From NCBI RefSeq assembly GCF_000013765.1, contig NC_007954.1:1736001-1800000 (forward strand): a DNA stretch of 64,000 nucleotides, read 5' to 3'. The position numbers and the translations under genes are program-made. Below the pieces are notes generated by a model that saw only the letters and a list, made by a program, of their open reading frames with translations, was not told the DNA's origin and ran no database searches. Position 1 is the first letter of the stretch; the number at the start of each line of letters is the position of its first letter. The stretch comes from Shewanella denitrificans OS217. GTDB lineage: Bacteria > Pseudomonadota > Gammaproteobacteria > Enterobacterales > Shewanellaceae. Positions 44,435 to 54,232 of the stretch are shown here, piece after piece.

Positions 44435-47400
44435 TTATTCAACCCGATTCTTGTTGATATCGTTTACCAATAGTTGAGTGAATTCACTTTCTTTAATTGG
44501 TTTGCTAAAAATATACCCTTGAATTTCCTCGCAATTTAGTGCTTTCAGAATGGATAGTTGGGCGGCTTGCTCAACCCCTTCTCCCACGACAGTGAGTCCC
44601 ATGTTATGGGCGATAGTGATAATGGAATCCACCATTTTTAGATCCATGTCTGACTTATCGATATCATCAACAAAGCTCTTATCAACTTTTAATCTGTGGA
44701 TCGGGAAGCGCTTCAAATATGACAGTGAAGAATAGCCAGTGCCAAAATCATCCAAGGCTAGGCTAATACCCATCTTAGCCAGCTGTTGCATGACTTTAAT
44801 GGCACTTTCAGGATTTTTAATAACAGTGCCTTCGGTTATTTCAAGCTCTAGGTTTTCGGCAGGAAGACCAGTTTGACATAATATTGACTCAATTCTTTGC
44901 ACTAGGTCGGGCAAGGCAAATTGTTTCGACGATAAATTGACGGCGATGCGACCATTAAATATCCCTTGTTGGCGCCAGCTTTGGGCTGCGGTGCAGGCTT
45001 TTCTTAATACAATATCGCCAATCTCGATAATGAGGCCATTGTCTTCAGCAAGGGGGATGAAATCATTGGGGGGAATGAGGCCAAGCTGAGGATGATTTAG
45101 CCTGACAAGAGCCTCCATCCCTGTAATTCTGTCAAGCTTAAGATCCACCTTAGCTTGGTAGTGCACTTCGAATAAGTCCTCTTTTAATCCTTGGCGAATA
45201 AGATTTTCTACTTCAAGTTGCCTTAACACGTTTTGATTAAGTGATTCGGCATAAAACTGGTATCGGTTGCCACCTGCTGATTTAGCATGGTACATGGCAA
45301 TGTCAGCTTTTCTAAGAAGGGCTTGTTCATTTTGCTCATCCTCTGGATAAAGTACTATGCCAATACTTATACCAATGACCAATTGTTCTGATTCAATTGA
45401 AAATGGCGTTTTAAGATCCTTGATGACGCTTCCTGCTATGGCTGCACTGGAGGCTATATCAGGATTTTTATCCAGTAAAATAGCAAACTCATCACCACCG
45501 AGTCGGTAAAGGCTTGCATGGGAAGGAATGATTGCTTGGATACGCTCAGCAACACTGATAATTAAGCTATCACCTATTTGGTGACCTAATGAGTCATTGA
45601 TACGCTTAAAATTATCAAGATCTAATACCATCAAGGTATGATGTATGTCTTTTTTGACGAGATTGCTTAAAGTTACTTGCAAACTGGAGCGGTTAGCAAG
45701 GCCTGTTAAAATGTCGTTATTGGTGAGTTTTCTTAGTTCCTCTTCTTGCTGTTTTCTGCGGGTGATATCTGAAAATATACCCACATAATGGCTGAACAGC
45801 CCTAATTCGTCCTTAATGGCATCGATAGTCAGTGACATAAGAAATGTTGAGTCATCGCTCTTTAAGGCGTCGACGTCGCCGCTCCAATAGCCTTGCTGAG
45901 TTATAATACTGCGAATTTGAGTTGAAAATGACTCAGGATAGAGATTAAATGACAGCAGCTCACCGGTAAATGATGATTTTGTTCTTTGTAGCAGGCTGCA
46001 ACAAGCGGAATTGACTTCCAAAAACCTATGTTCTGCGTCCAATATAAACATGCCTTCGGAGATGTTTTCAATGGCTCTGGCAAATAGCCTCAGCTGCTCT
46101 TCTGTTTGCTTGATATTATTGATATCTTTGATGGTCCCCGTCATTCGTAGCGGGCGTTCTTTGTTGTCTCGCTCAACAATTTTAGCCCTATCTAAAATCC
46201 ACAGCCATTCATTATTTCTATTTTTAACGCGATAGGCGACTTCAAAATGGTCTGTTTCTCCTTCAAAGTGGTCATCTAAAGCCTGCTGCACTCGAGCTTG
46301 ATCTTGAGGGTGAATATTGCTTTCGCCATCGACGTCTCCAGATCTTTGGCCATCTTGAGGAAACTCCAAGGTGCCCCAGATGTTAGAGCGATAAATTTTG
46401 CCTGATTCTATGTCCCAATCCCACATTTCATCGCCGCTGCCCCAAAGTGATAATTTTAGCCGTTCTTCGCTCAAGGCTATCTGCTTCTGAATGACTCTGC
46501 GACGCATTATTGCTCTGACTAAAGCGCTGGAAAATAGCAAGGTAAGAAGGGCATAGATTAATTTGGCTTCGACAGATAACCACCAAGGGGGGGTAATAAT
46601 GACTTTAATGGATTTGGTAGGGCCTCGCTGGCCCGTTAATTTATCAATGGCATAGACGTTAAAAAAATATTCGCCATGAGATAAGTTAGTATAAGTAGCG
46701 GAGTTAACTTCTTTTGCAATAAGCCAATCATTGGACAGACCTTTCATTTGATAGTAAAAACTGACATCGTTTAAATCTTTCCCAGGCACAATAAATTTGA
46801 AAGAAAAAGGATAGTCAGAGAATTTCAAAGTAATATATCTTAAATCGTTGATGGATTTTGTTAATGTTAATCCGCCAATGTTTTCAATGGTGTTGAATAT
46901 TGATAGGTCCGTAATGGCTATGTTGTTTTTTTTGTTTTTGTTTAAGAATGAAGAAATTATTTTATCATTAATGATGCTAAGCCCATTTGAACCGCCAAAA
47001 AAAATATCCTCACCCAGCTCTATAACTGAATTTACGTTGTAATCTATCTGGGAGCCATGCTGAACTAGTAAATCGGTCGTTTTGTTTTTTGAAATATCAA
47101 TAATGCTTATCTTTCCGTTTGATGAAATAATAATTTTGTTTTCGCTGACCGCACTGGAGTAAATAAGTTTTCTACCAGAATAAATCTCTTTTATTTCAGA
47201 TTTTTCGTCATCAAAAGTAAAAACAGATGTTCTTGTGCTAAATATGAAAGAGTTATTTGTTTTTTTTATACTGGTAACAATGTCTTTGTCGTATATAATT
47301 TCTTCTTTCATATTTGATAACTTTTTCAATCCATTTTGGGAGGCTATCCATAGTGTCCCTTCTTGCATAAATAAATCGTATATCGGATACTTTTCCTTTG

Positions 47401-48787
47401 GGATATATTTATTTGTTATTTCATTATTCTCATTTAAAAATATAATGCTCCCAGAAGCAGTGCCTGCAATAATTTGTTCATTGTAAACTAGGATGTGAGA
47501 AATATGCTCGGATGATAAGCTTTGTGTAATGTTTTTTGATAAGTCATTTGTTATTAGTCCAGACGGAGAGCCGACATAGAGATTTCTTTTATAAATAGCT
47601 ATTGTTTTTGGTCCTTCAGAAGCATTTGTGGATATATTCGTAATAAAATCTAAATTTTTCGTGTAAGCTTTTATGACGCTGGAATCTGTCGCTATGTATA
47701 TAGCGTCGTTTCCTTTGGCTATAGACCAAACATTCCCATTAATGTTTTTTGGGCTAATTACCAGATTTTTTTTCTGTGTTATGTGGTTAAATCCTGCGTT
47801 CATTATGCTAATAAATATATCTTCATTTATTATTTTTAAGAAAAGCCTTTCGAAGTCTTCGTTAGTTTTTTTTATTGTTCCAATAAGTTTTTCTATGTAA
47901 GTATTAGATATGATGTAAATGTCATTCCCGGCTAGTGCAACTATTTCATTTGAATGTTTAGTTATGTTTGTGTAAATTGAGTTTGATATTTTTTTGATGT
48001 TCTTTTTCTTGTAGGTGTACAACCCAGCTTTTGATGCTATGAATAATTCGTCATTAATAATCTCAATGTCATAGCTGCTAGGTGATATCTTTGTTAACTT
48101 TCCATTACTGTGTAGAAATACTTCTCCTTCATAATTTCTTATGAAAGTATCATTTCTGAATGCTCTTATTTTTTTTACTTCCTTAAGTTTTTTAGACTCG
48201 ATAAATATATCTTTCTGGTTGTTTGAGATTATTATTTTATTTTTCAACCCTATAAATAAACTTTCATTTATTGACTCCAGTGCCCATATCGCTTGAGATA
48301 AATTATTTGGTAGATGAGGGACTTTTGAAAATGACTCTAGTTCAGTATTATAGTGAACTAGTCCGGCATCGGTTCCTACTAATAATCTGCCCTCAGGGTC
48401 TAAAGCAAGGCTTCTTATAAAGGAGCTTGGCAGGCCAGAACCGGTATCATCGGCGAAGAAGTGTTTGAAATGGGTACCATCGAAGCGGTTTAAGCCATTG
48501 AGTGTACCTATCCAGACGTAGCCTTCTCTATCTTCGACTATGCTAGTGACGATACTTTGTGAAAGTCCTTCGGCGACGCTGTAGCTGTCGTAATTGAGCT
48601 CGATATCAAATTCGTTGCGGTTTTGCAGCCAAAAATTGGACTCAGGTTGGTCTTGGGTTGAGGTTTGTGCAGCAGAGCCAGGCACTGGTTCCACAACTGT
48701 TTCAAAGGCCAAGGCTGGAGCTGTTGGGAAAAAAGCACAGCTGAGGAAAAAAGCGGTAAAAAATGTCGCAATACGTGAGATGGGCAT
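44435..48787 (-). CDS. Propeller-sensor PAS/GGDEF/EAL protein
   Basis: A 1450-residue membrane signalling protein. From the N-terminus: signal peptide (1-28), a two-component-regulator-type beta-propeller (about 60-630; opening YSVAEGLSQSIVTSIVEDRE then VWIGTLNGLNRFDG), a Y_Y_Y domain (about 650-725), a transmembrane helix (about 735-757), two PAS domains (about 775-1010), GGDEF (motif LGGDEFAILL near residue 1096) and EAL (motif GMEALVRL near residue 1225). Both catalytic motifs are intact, so it may make or degrade cyclic-di-GMP. The propeller segment (about 46800-48330) is far more AT-rich and Lys/Asn/Ile-rich than the rest, hinting at a domain of different origin. Confidence 0.92.
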   Translation of the reverse strand: MPISRIATFFTAFFLSCAFFPTAPALAFETVVEPVPGSAAQTSTQDQPESNFWLQNRNEFDIELNYDSYSVAEGLSQSIVTSIVEDREGYVWIGTLNGLNRFDGTHFKHFFADDTGSGLPSSFIRSLALDPEGRLLVGTDAGLVHYNTELESFSKVPHLPNNLSQAIWALESINESLFIGLKNKIIISNNQKDIFIESKKLKEVKKIRAFRNDTFIRNYEGEVFLHSNGKLTKISPSSYDIEIINDELFIASKAGLYTYKKKNIKKISNSIYTNITKHSNEIVALAGNDIYIISNTYIEKLIGTIKKTNEDFERLFLKIINEDIFISIMNAGFNHITQKKNLVISPKNINGNVWSIAKGNDAIYIATDSSVIKAYTKNLDFITNISTNASEGPKTIAIYKRNLYVGSPSGLITNDLSKNITQSLSSEHISHILVYNEQIIAGTASGSIIFLNENNEITNKYIPKEKYPIYDLFMQEGTLWIASQNGLKKLSNMKEEIIYDKDIVTSIKKTNNSFIFSTRTSVFTFDDEKSEIKEIYSGRKLIYSSAVSENKIIISSNGKISIIDISKNKTTDLLVQHGSQIDYNVNSVIELGEDIFFGGSNGLSIINDKIISSFLNKNKKNNIAITDLSIFNTIENIGGLTLTKSINDLRYITLKFSDYPFSFKFIVPGKDLNDVSFYYQMKGLSNDWLIAKEVNSATYTNLSHGEYFFNVYAIDKLTGQRGPTKSIKVIITPPWWLSVEAKLIYALLTLLFSSALVRAIMRRRVIQKQIALSEERLKLSLWGSGDEMWDWDIESGKIYRSNIWGTLEFPQDGQRSGDVDGESNIHPQDQARVQQALDDHFEGETDHFEVAYRVKNRNNEWLWILDRAKIVERDNKERPLRMTGTIKDINNIKQTEEQLRLFARAIENISEGMFILDAEHRFLEVNSACCSLLQRTKSSFTGELLSFNLYPESFSTQIRSIITQQGYWSGDVDALKSDDSTFLMSLTIDAIKDELGLFSHYVGIFSDITRRKQQEEELRKLTNNDILTGLANRSSLQVTLSNLVKKDIHHTLMVLDLDNFKRINDSLGHQIGDSLIISVAERIQAIIPSHASLYRLGGDEFAILLDKNPDIASSAAIAGSVIKDLKTPFSIESEQLVIGISIGIVLYPEDEQNEQALLRKADIAMYHAKSAGGNRYQFYAESLNQNVLRQLEVENLIRQGLKEDLFEVHYQAKVDLKLDRITGMEALVRLNHPQLGLIPPNDFIPLAEDNGLIIEIGDIVLRKACTAAQSWRQQGIFNGRIAVNLSSKQFALPDLVQRIESILCQTGLPAENLELEITEGTVIKNPESAIKVMQQLAKMGISLALDDFGTGYSSLSYLKRFPIHRLKVDKSFVDDIDKSDMDLKMVDSIITIAHNMGLTVVGEGVEQAAQLSILKALNCEEIQGYIFSKPIKESEFTQLLVNDINKNRVE

Positions 48788-48954
48788 AATCTTATTCTTA
48801 TTCTGGTCGATGCCGATTAACCTCCCACTTTTTCAGAAAGTCCCCCTTTTGTCAAAACCTAGTTGCATTTATTACTGAACTACACTTTTCTTGTTGTTTA
48901 TCTATACGATATAGAGGAAATATAAGTGTGATCTTAGCGTTCCCTCAATATCGA

Positions 48955-51744
48955 TTAGAAGTCAAACTTCTCAGAATTACTCTTAAAATAATTAAGATCA
49001 GTGATCATTTCTTCTGAACGTAAAGGTTCGTGTTGCTGATGTTGCTCCCCCTGATTAAATAATACCAAGCGATTGCAATGTTTACTGCGCATTTGTTGCA
49101 TCATAAATTTGATTAAGTCTGCTCGGGTGAGTAATTTAATTTTTTCGACCACAAGTTCTCGTTGGTTAAATGAATAATCTCTGTTTCCTAAACTCACCCA
49201 ATAACGCTGACTGCGAGTCTTAAGGTTGGAGTCATGCTCCATTATCTGACTGACTAACCCTAGCTTAGTGCTCTCCCATTGCTCATTGGTAATTTGCATC
49301 ACGGCGTAGTTAAAGTCAGCTATAAATTCATCTATGGCTTCGAGTAATTGTTTTGGCCCTGCGGTAGGGGACTGGATATAGAAAATCATCCCAGGGTGTC
49401 GATTTAACGGTAAGTAACCCGTACCTACCATATAGCCCAATTGTTTTTCAGTACGTAATTCATGAAAAAAGGTCGATGACATAGTGTGGTTAAGCAAGGT
49501 GAAGATTGCCATATTATCGAGGGATGATGATTGGGCCTGATAATACAAAATAATGGCGCTGTCCTGATGAGCGATAACAAGCTCTCGCATCACAGTGCCT
49601 TTGTGGGCCATATTCACCAGTTCCCTAGCCGCTTCTTTGCTGGGTTTTGATACTAAGGACAGTAAGTTTTGCAAGCGCTTACTTAGCTGCTTAGCCTCAC
49701 TTTCTAGCCAATCGCCATAGACTAAGCCTTCAAGGTAAATCTTTTCATAGAAGGCACTGACATGGTCGTGTAACTGGGACAACACCACATGTTCAAGTGC
49801 CATGGCCATTTGGCTAGGCTCATAACTGCGTTGTTGCAGCGTGACAGTAAGGCCAGTAAATAGCTGAGAAATGGGTTTTGCTTGGCTGGCATTACGCCAA
49901 CTGCGCAGCAATTGTCTCTTGATGGTTTCAAATCGTTCCTGAGTAAAATTACGCTCGCGAGCCTTATGTATCACCAGAGACAGCAAGGTTTCTTGATTGC
50001 CGGTGAAACCAGTTAAATGCAAGGTTATCCCGCCTTGATGAGGATAAATATTATAATTAAGGCCAGCAACTTCGGCTTGATAGGTAGCTTCGGTTAAATA
50101 ATCCAACAGCATTTCAACATAGAGCCGCGTGAGTGCAGCATGCAATGGGCTTTTGCTGGCTTGATCTGAGTCGAGCGACAGATACATATGCCCCTTGGGA
50201 ACATTAAACTCATCATCTTTTTTATGCCATAGTCGAAAGGCGGGTCCCTCATCCACTAAGCATGGATGTGGGCTGAGGCTTTTAGCTACCCGTGCTTGGG
50301 GGTTGGCCACGATGAAAGGATTTCTTTCAGGCAGAGCAAGTCCAGGTCGGATCTTGCTAATATCCCACTTTCGCAAGCGTTCGGGGGCAATATCTTCAAC
50401 AGAATAGGGGGTATGGTACCAAGCGGCTTGCCTGTCTGTGGTTATCTCTTTGGCAACCACTTGCAAGCGCATATTGTCTGGGCTTAGTAAGGACAGCAGC
50501 ATAGTGGTTTCATCAATGTCGAAACCGTCCATGCGATAGTCACCATAGACTAGATCTTCGGGGCGATAGTGATGCATGTTAATGCTTAAATGGCTGGCAA
50601 GATCTAAGGCTTTTATTTGTTCTTGGAAACGAAATGCTGTCTCCAGCAAATTGGCCCTTTCTTGATAGCGCCATGTATCGAGCCCTTGAGTACTAATTAG
50701 CCTTATGTATTCAAAGGCGCAAGCGACGACTTCATCTAATTCTTGCAAGCCTTTATCGCTGAGCTGAATAGAAATATTGTATTCTTTGAAGTTATAGCCA
50801 TTGATCCCGCCGCCTGCGGATAAATTGTTGGCAAGCCCTTGAGCCTTCAAGTAAGACAACAAGCTGCCCGGACTTTCATTGCCCAATAAATGGCTAATAA
50901 AAGTCAGGGGTTTACGGGGGTAAAATTGATCTATCCCGGGTAAAGTAAAACTTAAATTGACCCGTTTCTGATCTTTTAAGGGCACGATGCTGATTTGCTT
51001 AAGCTGTTGCTTTTCAGTAAGAAACGGCACTTGTGGATACTGCCGCTGACGCTGGGTATTAATGATGCTGCCAAAGTAGCGCCTTGCAAGTTGTTCTAGT
51101 TCATCTAAAGCGAGTGGTGCCACCAAGCAGAGCGTCATTACGTTGGCACTGTAGCGTTCGCGATAAAATTCCAGCAGCTCTTGTCGAAGGTCTACTTCAT
51201 CACCACCTAAGGTTTTGAGGTTACCCACGGAAAACTTTGCGAAAGGATGAGCTGGGTTGACGGACTCTTTTTGAACTTGATAGACGCGGCGAATATCATC
51301 CTTAAGCTTTAAACTAAATTCCGACTCGATAGCATGACGCTCTCTATCGACTAAGGCTAAATCAAATTTTGGTGAGATAAAAAATTGGCTAAATCTGTCC
51401 AATGATGGCTCAAAGGCCTCGGCATCGATACTGTAGAAAAAATTGGTTTGCTCAGCGCCTGTCCAGGCATTATTACTGCCGCCATGTTGGTTAATAAACG
51501 CATGGTATTCGCCAGAATCAGGGTATTTTTCTGTGCCTAGAAACAGCATGTGTTCTAAAAAGTGCGCCATACCTGGTCTTTTTTCAGGATCGTCAAAATG
51601 TCCCACACCTACTGCCATGGACGATGCGGCCTGAGTCGACTGCATATCTTCAACCAATAGTACCTTCAGCTGATTTTCAAGTAGCAGGTATTTGTATTGG
51701 CGATGATCATTTGGGCTTTTGTGGATAATAGGCGTAAAAGACAA
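48955..51744 (-). CDS. Pitrilysin-family (insulinase, M16) zinc protease
   Basis: A 929-residue M16 metallopeptidase like E. coli protease III (PtrA, 962). The inverted zinc motif HFLEH is at 61-65 and the third ligand E142 lies in HAIESEF, the expected 76 residues later. Four M16 half-domains follow. No clear signal peptide is visible, unlike periplasmic PtrA, so the location may be cytoplasmic. It has its own short intergenic regions on both sides and no obvious operon partner. Confidence 0.92.
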   Translation of the reverse strand: MSFTPIIHKSPNDHRQYKYLLLENQLKVLLVEDMQSTQAASSMAVGVGHFDDPEKRPGMAHFLEHMLFLGTEKYPDSGEYHAFINQHGGSNNAWTGAEQTNFFYSIDAEAFEPSLDRFSQFFISPKFDLALVDRERHAIESEFSLKLKDDIRRVYQVQKESVNPAHPFAKFSVGNLKTLGGDEVDLRQELLEFYRERYSANVMTLCLVAPLALDELEQLARRYFGSIINTQRQRQYPQVPFLTEKQQLKQISIVPLKDQKRVNLSFTLPGIDQFYPRKPLTFISHLLGNESPGSLLSYLKAQGLANNLSAGGGINGYNFKEYNISIQLSDKGLQELDEVVACAFEYIRLISTQGLDTWRYQERANLLETAFRFQEQIKALDLASHLSINMHHYRPEDLVYGDYRMDGFDIDETTMLLSLLSPDNMRLQVVAKEITTDRQAAWYHTPYSVEDIAPERLRKWDISKIRPGLALPERNPFIVANPQARVAKSLSPHPCLVDEGPAFRLWHKKDDEFNVPKGHMYLSLDSDQASKSPLHAALTRLYVEMLLDYLTEATYQAEVAGLNYNIYPHQGGITLHLTGFTGNQETLLSLVIHKARERNFTQERFETIKRQLLRSWRNASQAKPISQLFTGLTVTLQQRSYEPSQMAMALEHVVLSQLHDHVSAFYEKIYLEGLVYGDWLESEAKQLSKRLQNLLSLVSKPSKEAARELVNMAHKGTVMRELVIAHQDSAIILYYQAQSSSLDNMAIFTLLNHTMSSTFFHELRTEKQLGYMVGTGYLPLNRHPGMIFYIQSPTAGPKQLLEAIDEFIADFNYAVMQITNEQWESTKLGLVSQIMEHDSNLKTRSQRYWVSLGNRDYSFNQRELVVEKIKLLTRADLIKFMMQQMRSKHCNRLVLFNQGEQHQQHEPLRSEEMITDLNYFKSNSEKFDF

Positions 51745-52045
51745 ATCTGTGCTCCCTGTAACGCAGTGGCTTAGTGATAAGGGCGAATAAAATTATCAGC
51801 TTAAACATCAATCTGTTTATCTTACTCTGCTTGACAATAGATTTCAGAAGCTAAGTTAATTTAATTTTAGTTAAGGATGTATTTAATTCTAAAGCCCAGT
51901 TCACATTAGCTTAGCAGTGAATAACATTAAGCTGATAAGTTATAGACTAAAGATGACTAAAACGACCGAAAAACAGGGTTTGTTGACGGCTTTTTTGAGT
52001 TACAATTAAACAATAATGATAACAATAATGTCTGCTGAGAACCCT
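51745..52045. other. Intergenic region between the M16 protease and sixA
   Basis: AT-rich, divergent promoters expected. I saw no ORF, RNA gene or repeat in it. Confidence 0.4.
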
Positions 52046-52516
52046 ATGCAACTTTTTTTGATGAGACACGGTGAAGCGAGCTTCGATGCCCCCTCCGATA
52101 AAGAGCGTATGCTCACCGATACAGGCCGTTATACCAGCCGTATGATGGCGAAATGGCTAACTAAGATGACGACGCGAGTAGACTTAGTCATAGTTAGCCC
52201 CTATGTGCGTGCGCAGCAAACTTGGCAAGAAGTCAGTAAGCATTTAGCCGAGCCTAGACATATAGTCACCTTAGATGACATCACCCCCAATGCCGACCCC
52301 AAATTTGCCGTCGATGCGATACTCGCTTATGCCGAACAATACAAGGCTGACACTGTGCTGGTTATCGCTCATATGCCAATTTTAGGCTACATGGTTAGCG
52401 AGTTTGTCTATGGAATAGAGCCCCCCCTGTTTGCTACTTCGGGCATTGCACATATTGATAAACACTTAGAGCTGGCAAGCTTAGTGGCGATGCAAAACCC
52501 TACACAGCTAGCGTAA
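52046..52516 (+). CDS. sixA: Phosphohistidine phosphatase SixA
   Basis: Histidine-phosphatase family protein (156 residues) that dephosphorylates phosphohistidine, in E. coli on ArcB and on the nitrogen PTS. The start at 52046 gives MQLFLMRHGEA, aligning with E. coli SixA; an upstream ATG at 52016 would add ten residues before this strand. The RHG motif is at 7-9 and the second histidine is in VIAHMPILG. It is convergent with smrB. Its closeness to smrB, prmB and aroC echoes enteric gene order. Confidence 0.92.
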   Translation: MQLFLMRHGEASFDAPSDKERMLTDTGRYTSRMMAKWLTKMTTRVDLVIVSPYVRAQQTWQEVSKHLAEPRHIVTLDDITPNADPKFAVDAILAYAEQYKADTVLVIAHMPILGYMVSEFVYGIEPPLFATSGIAHIDKHLELASLVAMQNPTQLA

Positions 52517-52556
52517 ATGTCCTTTACTTGTGTGAATGGGTACTTGGGAAAGGGGA

Positions 52557-53090
52557 TTAGCGTCTGTGAGGCTGATCGCCCAAATCGATGAGTACCAACA
52601 ATGCTGCATCGCCGCCCCATTCCTTGGGGGCTTGATGAAAGGCTTTGACGTTAGGATGCTGCACTAACCAGATGGGAATTTGTTGTTTTAAAATTCCCGC
52701 ACCGTAACCGTGCATCACACTACAACATTGAATGCTTTGTTTCATACAGGCTTGAATGAGCGCGGCTAATTCAAGTTTGGCTTCTGATTGTCGCAAACCG
52801 TGTAGATCCAGCAATAGATCTGGCTGGTAATCACCCCGTCTCAATCGCTTAAGCTCTAACTTGTCCGCAGTTTCATCAATCCAGCGCATAGGCCCATCAT
52901 GAGGCAACAAGGGCTGATAGCTATCAGAAAAATAGCTATCGGCATGGAGCTGTTGCTCCTTAAATTCGAACACTTGCTTAGTCTTAGCCTGTTGACGAAA
53001 ATGATGAGTGTTTTGCTTAAGCGGCTTAACGTCATCAACTAATTCAAAAAAGGACTGAGCGTCAGGGAGATTATCTTTATTCATGGTCAT
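52557..53090 (-). CDS. smrB: Endonuclease SmrB (ribosome rescue factor)
   Basis: A 177-residue protein with a C-terminal Smr domain (about 92-170): LDLHGLRQSEAKLEL and VMHGYGAGILK are the two family motifs. E. coli SmrB cleaves mRNA between collided ribosomes. The N-terminal 60 residues (FFELVDDVKPL and following) form the usual ribosome-binding extension. It is divergent from prmB, as in E. coli. Confidence 0.94.
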   Translation of the reverse strand: MTMNKDNLPDAQSFFELVDDVKPLKQNTHHFRQQAKTKQVFEFKEQQLHADSYFSDSYQPLLPHDGPMRWIDETADKLELKRLRRGDYQPDLLLDLHGLRQSEAKLELAALIQACMKQSIQCCSVMHGYGAGILKQQIPIWLVQHPNVKAFHQAPKEWGGDAALLVLIDLGDQPHRR

Positions 53091-53163
53091 ATTGTATTGA
53101 ATTCTATGTCATCTTAATAGACTTCAGTTACAATGACCCAGAACAATTAAGCAGGAGAATGTT

Positions 53164-54108
53164 TTGGATAAGATCTTTGTAGATGAAGCCGTCACCGAGT
53201 TACGCACCATAGGTGATATGTTGCGTTGGTCAGTTAGCCGTTTTAATGATGCTAATATTTATTATGGCCACGGTACAGATAACGCTTGGGATGAAGCCAT
53301 CGCATTGGTATTCCATGCATTGCATTTACCGGAAGAAATCGGCCAACAGGTTATTTTAAGTAATCTGACCAGCAGTGAAAAGCATAAAATCGTCGAGCTT
53401 ATCATTCGCCGGGTGCGTGAACGTCTTCCTGTGCCGTATTTGACCAATAAAGCACATTTTGCAGGGCTTGAATTTTACGTGGATGAGCGGGTATTAGTGC
53501 CGCGCTCACCCATAGCAGAAATGATCAATAACAACTTCAGTCCTTGGCTGTATAACAAACAAGTTAACCGCGTGATGGACTTATGTACCGGCAGTGGCTG
53601 TATCGCAATTGCTTGTGCATATCTGTTTGAAGATGCGGAAGTCGACGCCTTAGACATCAGTGAAGATGCATTGGAAGTTGCGCAAATTAATATTGAATCT
53701 CTTGGGGTCATGGACAGGGTATTCCCTATCCAGTCTGATGTGTTTTCATCCATTCCTAAAGGGCCACAATACGATTTAATCGTCTCTAATCCGCCATATG
53801 TGGATGCCGAAGATATCGGCGATATGCCAGATGAGTACCATCATGAGCCCGCCATAGGGTTAGCCTCTGGCCGCGATGGTTTGGACTTAACCAAACGTAT
53901 TTTGGCTAATGCCGCCGATTATCTGACTCAAGATGGTGTACTTGTAGTTGAAGTGGGTAACTCTATGGTGCATTTAATGGAGCAGTTCCCTGATGTGCCA
54001 TTTACTTGGGTTGAGTTTGAATGCGGCGGTGACGGCGTATTTGTATTAACGCGAGATCAACTTGTTGAAAATGAATCATTATTTTCTGTTTATAAAGACG
54101 TAGACTAG
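53164..54108 (+). CDS. prmB: 50S ribosomal protein L3 N5-glutamine methyltransferase PrmB
   Basis: SAM-dependent methyltransferase (314 residues) that methylates a glutamine of ribosomal protein L3. The SAM motif DLCTGSG is at 139-145 and the catalytic NPPY at 209-212. The start codon is TTG with an AGGAG site 6 bases upstream. It is followed by a terminator-like hairpin and then aroC, the conserved neighbour. Confidence 0.95.
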   Translation: MDKIFVDEAVTELRTIGDMLRWSVSRFNDANIYYGHGTDNAWDEAIALVFHALHLPEEIGQQVILSNLTSSEKHKIVELIIRRVRERLPVPYLTNKAHFAGLEFYVDERVLVPRSPIAEMINNNFSPWLYNKQVNRVMDLCTGSGCIAIACAYLFEDAEVDALDISEDALEVAQINIESLGVMDRVFPIQSDVFSSIPKGPQYDLIVSNPPYVDAEDIGDMPDEYHHEPAIGLASGRDGLDLTKRILANAADYLTQDGVLVVEVGNSMVHLMEQFPDVPFTWVEFECGGDGVFVLTRDQLVENESLFSVYKDVD

Positions 54109-54148
54109 TTATTCATTAGGCGATTTTTACTATAAGTTTGGAGTTCAC

Positions 54149-54180
54149 AGTGGCCATTTATTCATAAATGGCCACTTTTC
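54149..54180 (+). terminator. Hairpin between prmB and aroC
   Basis: A perfect 12-bp stem AGTGGCCATTTA/TAAATGGCCACT with a 4-nt loop and then TTTTC. The short T tract suggests partial termination, leaving some read-through into aroC. Confidence 0.75.
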
Positions 54181-54232
54181 AGGTTAACGTCTATCAAGTC
54201 TAGCGAGATAAATTTAGAGGGACAAACAGCGC

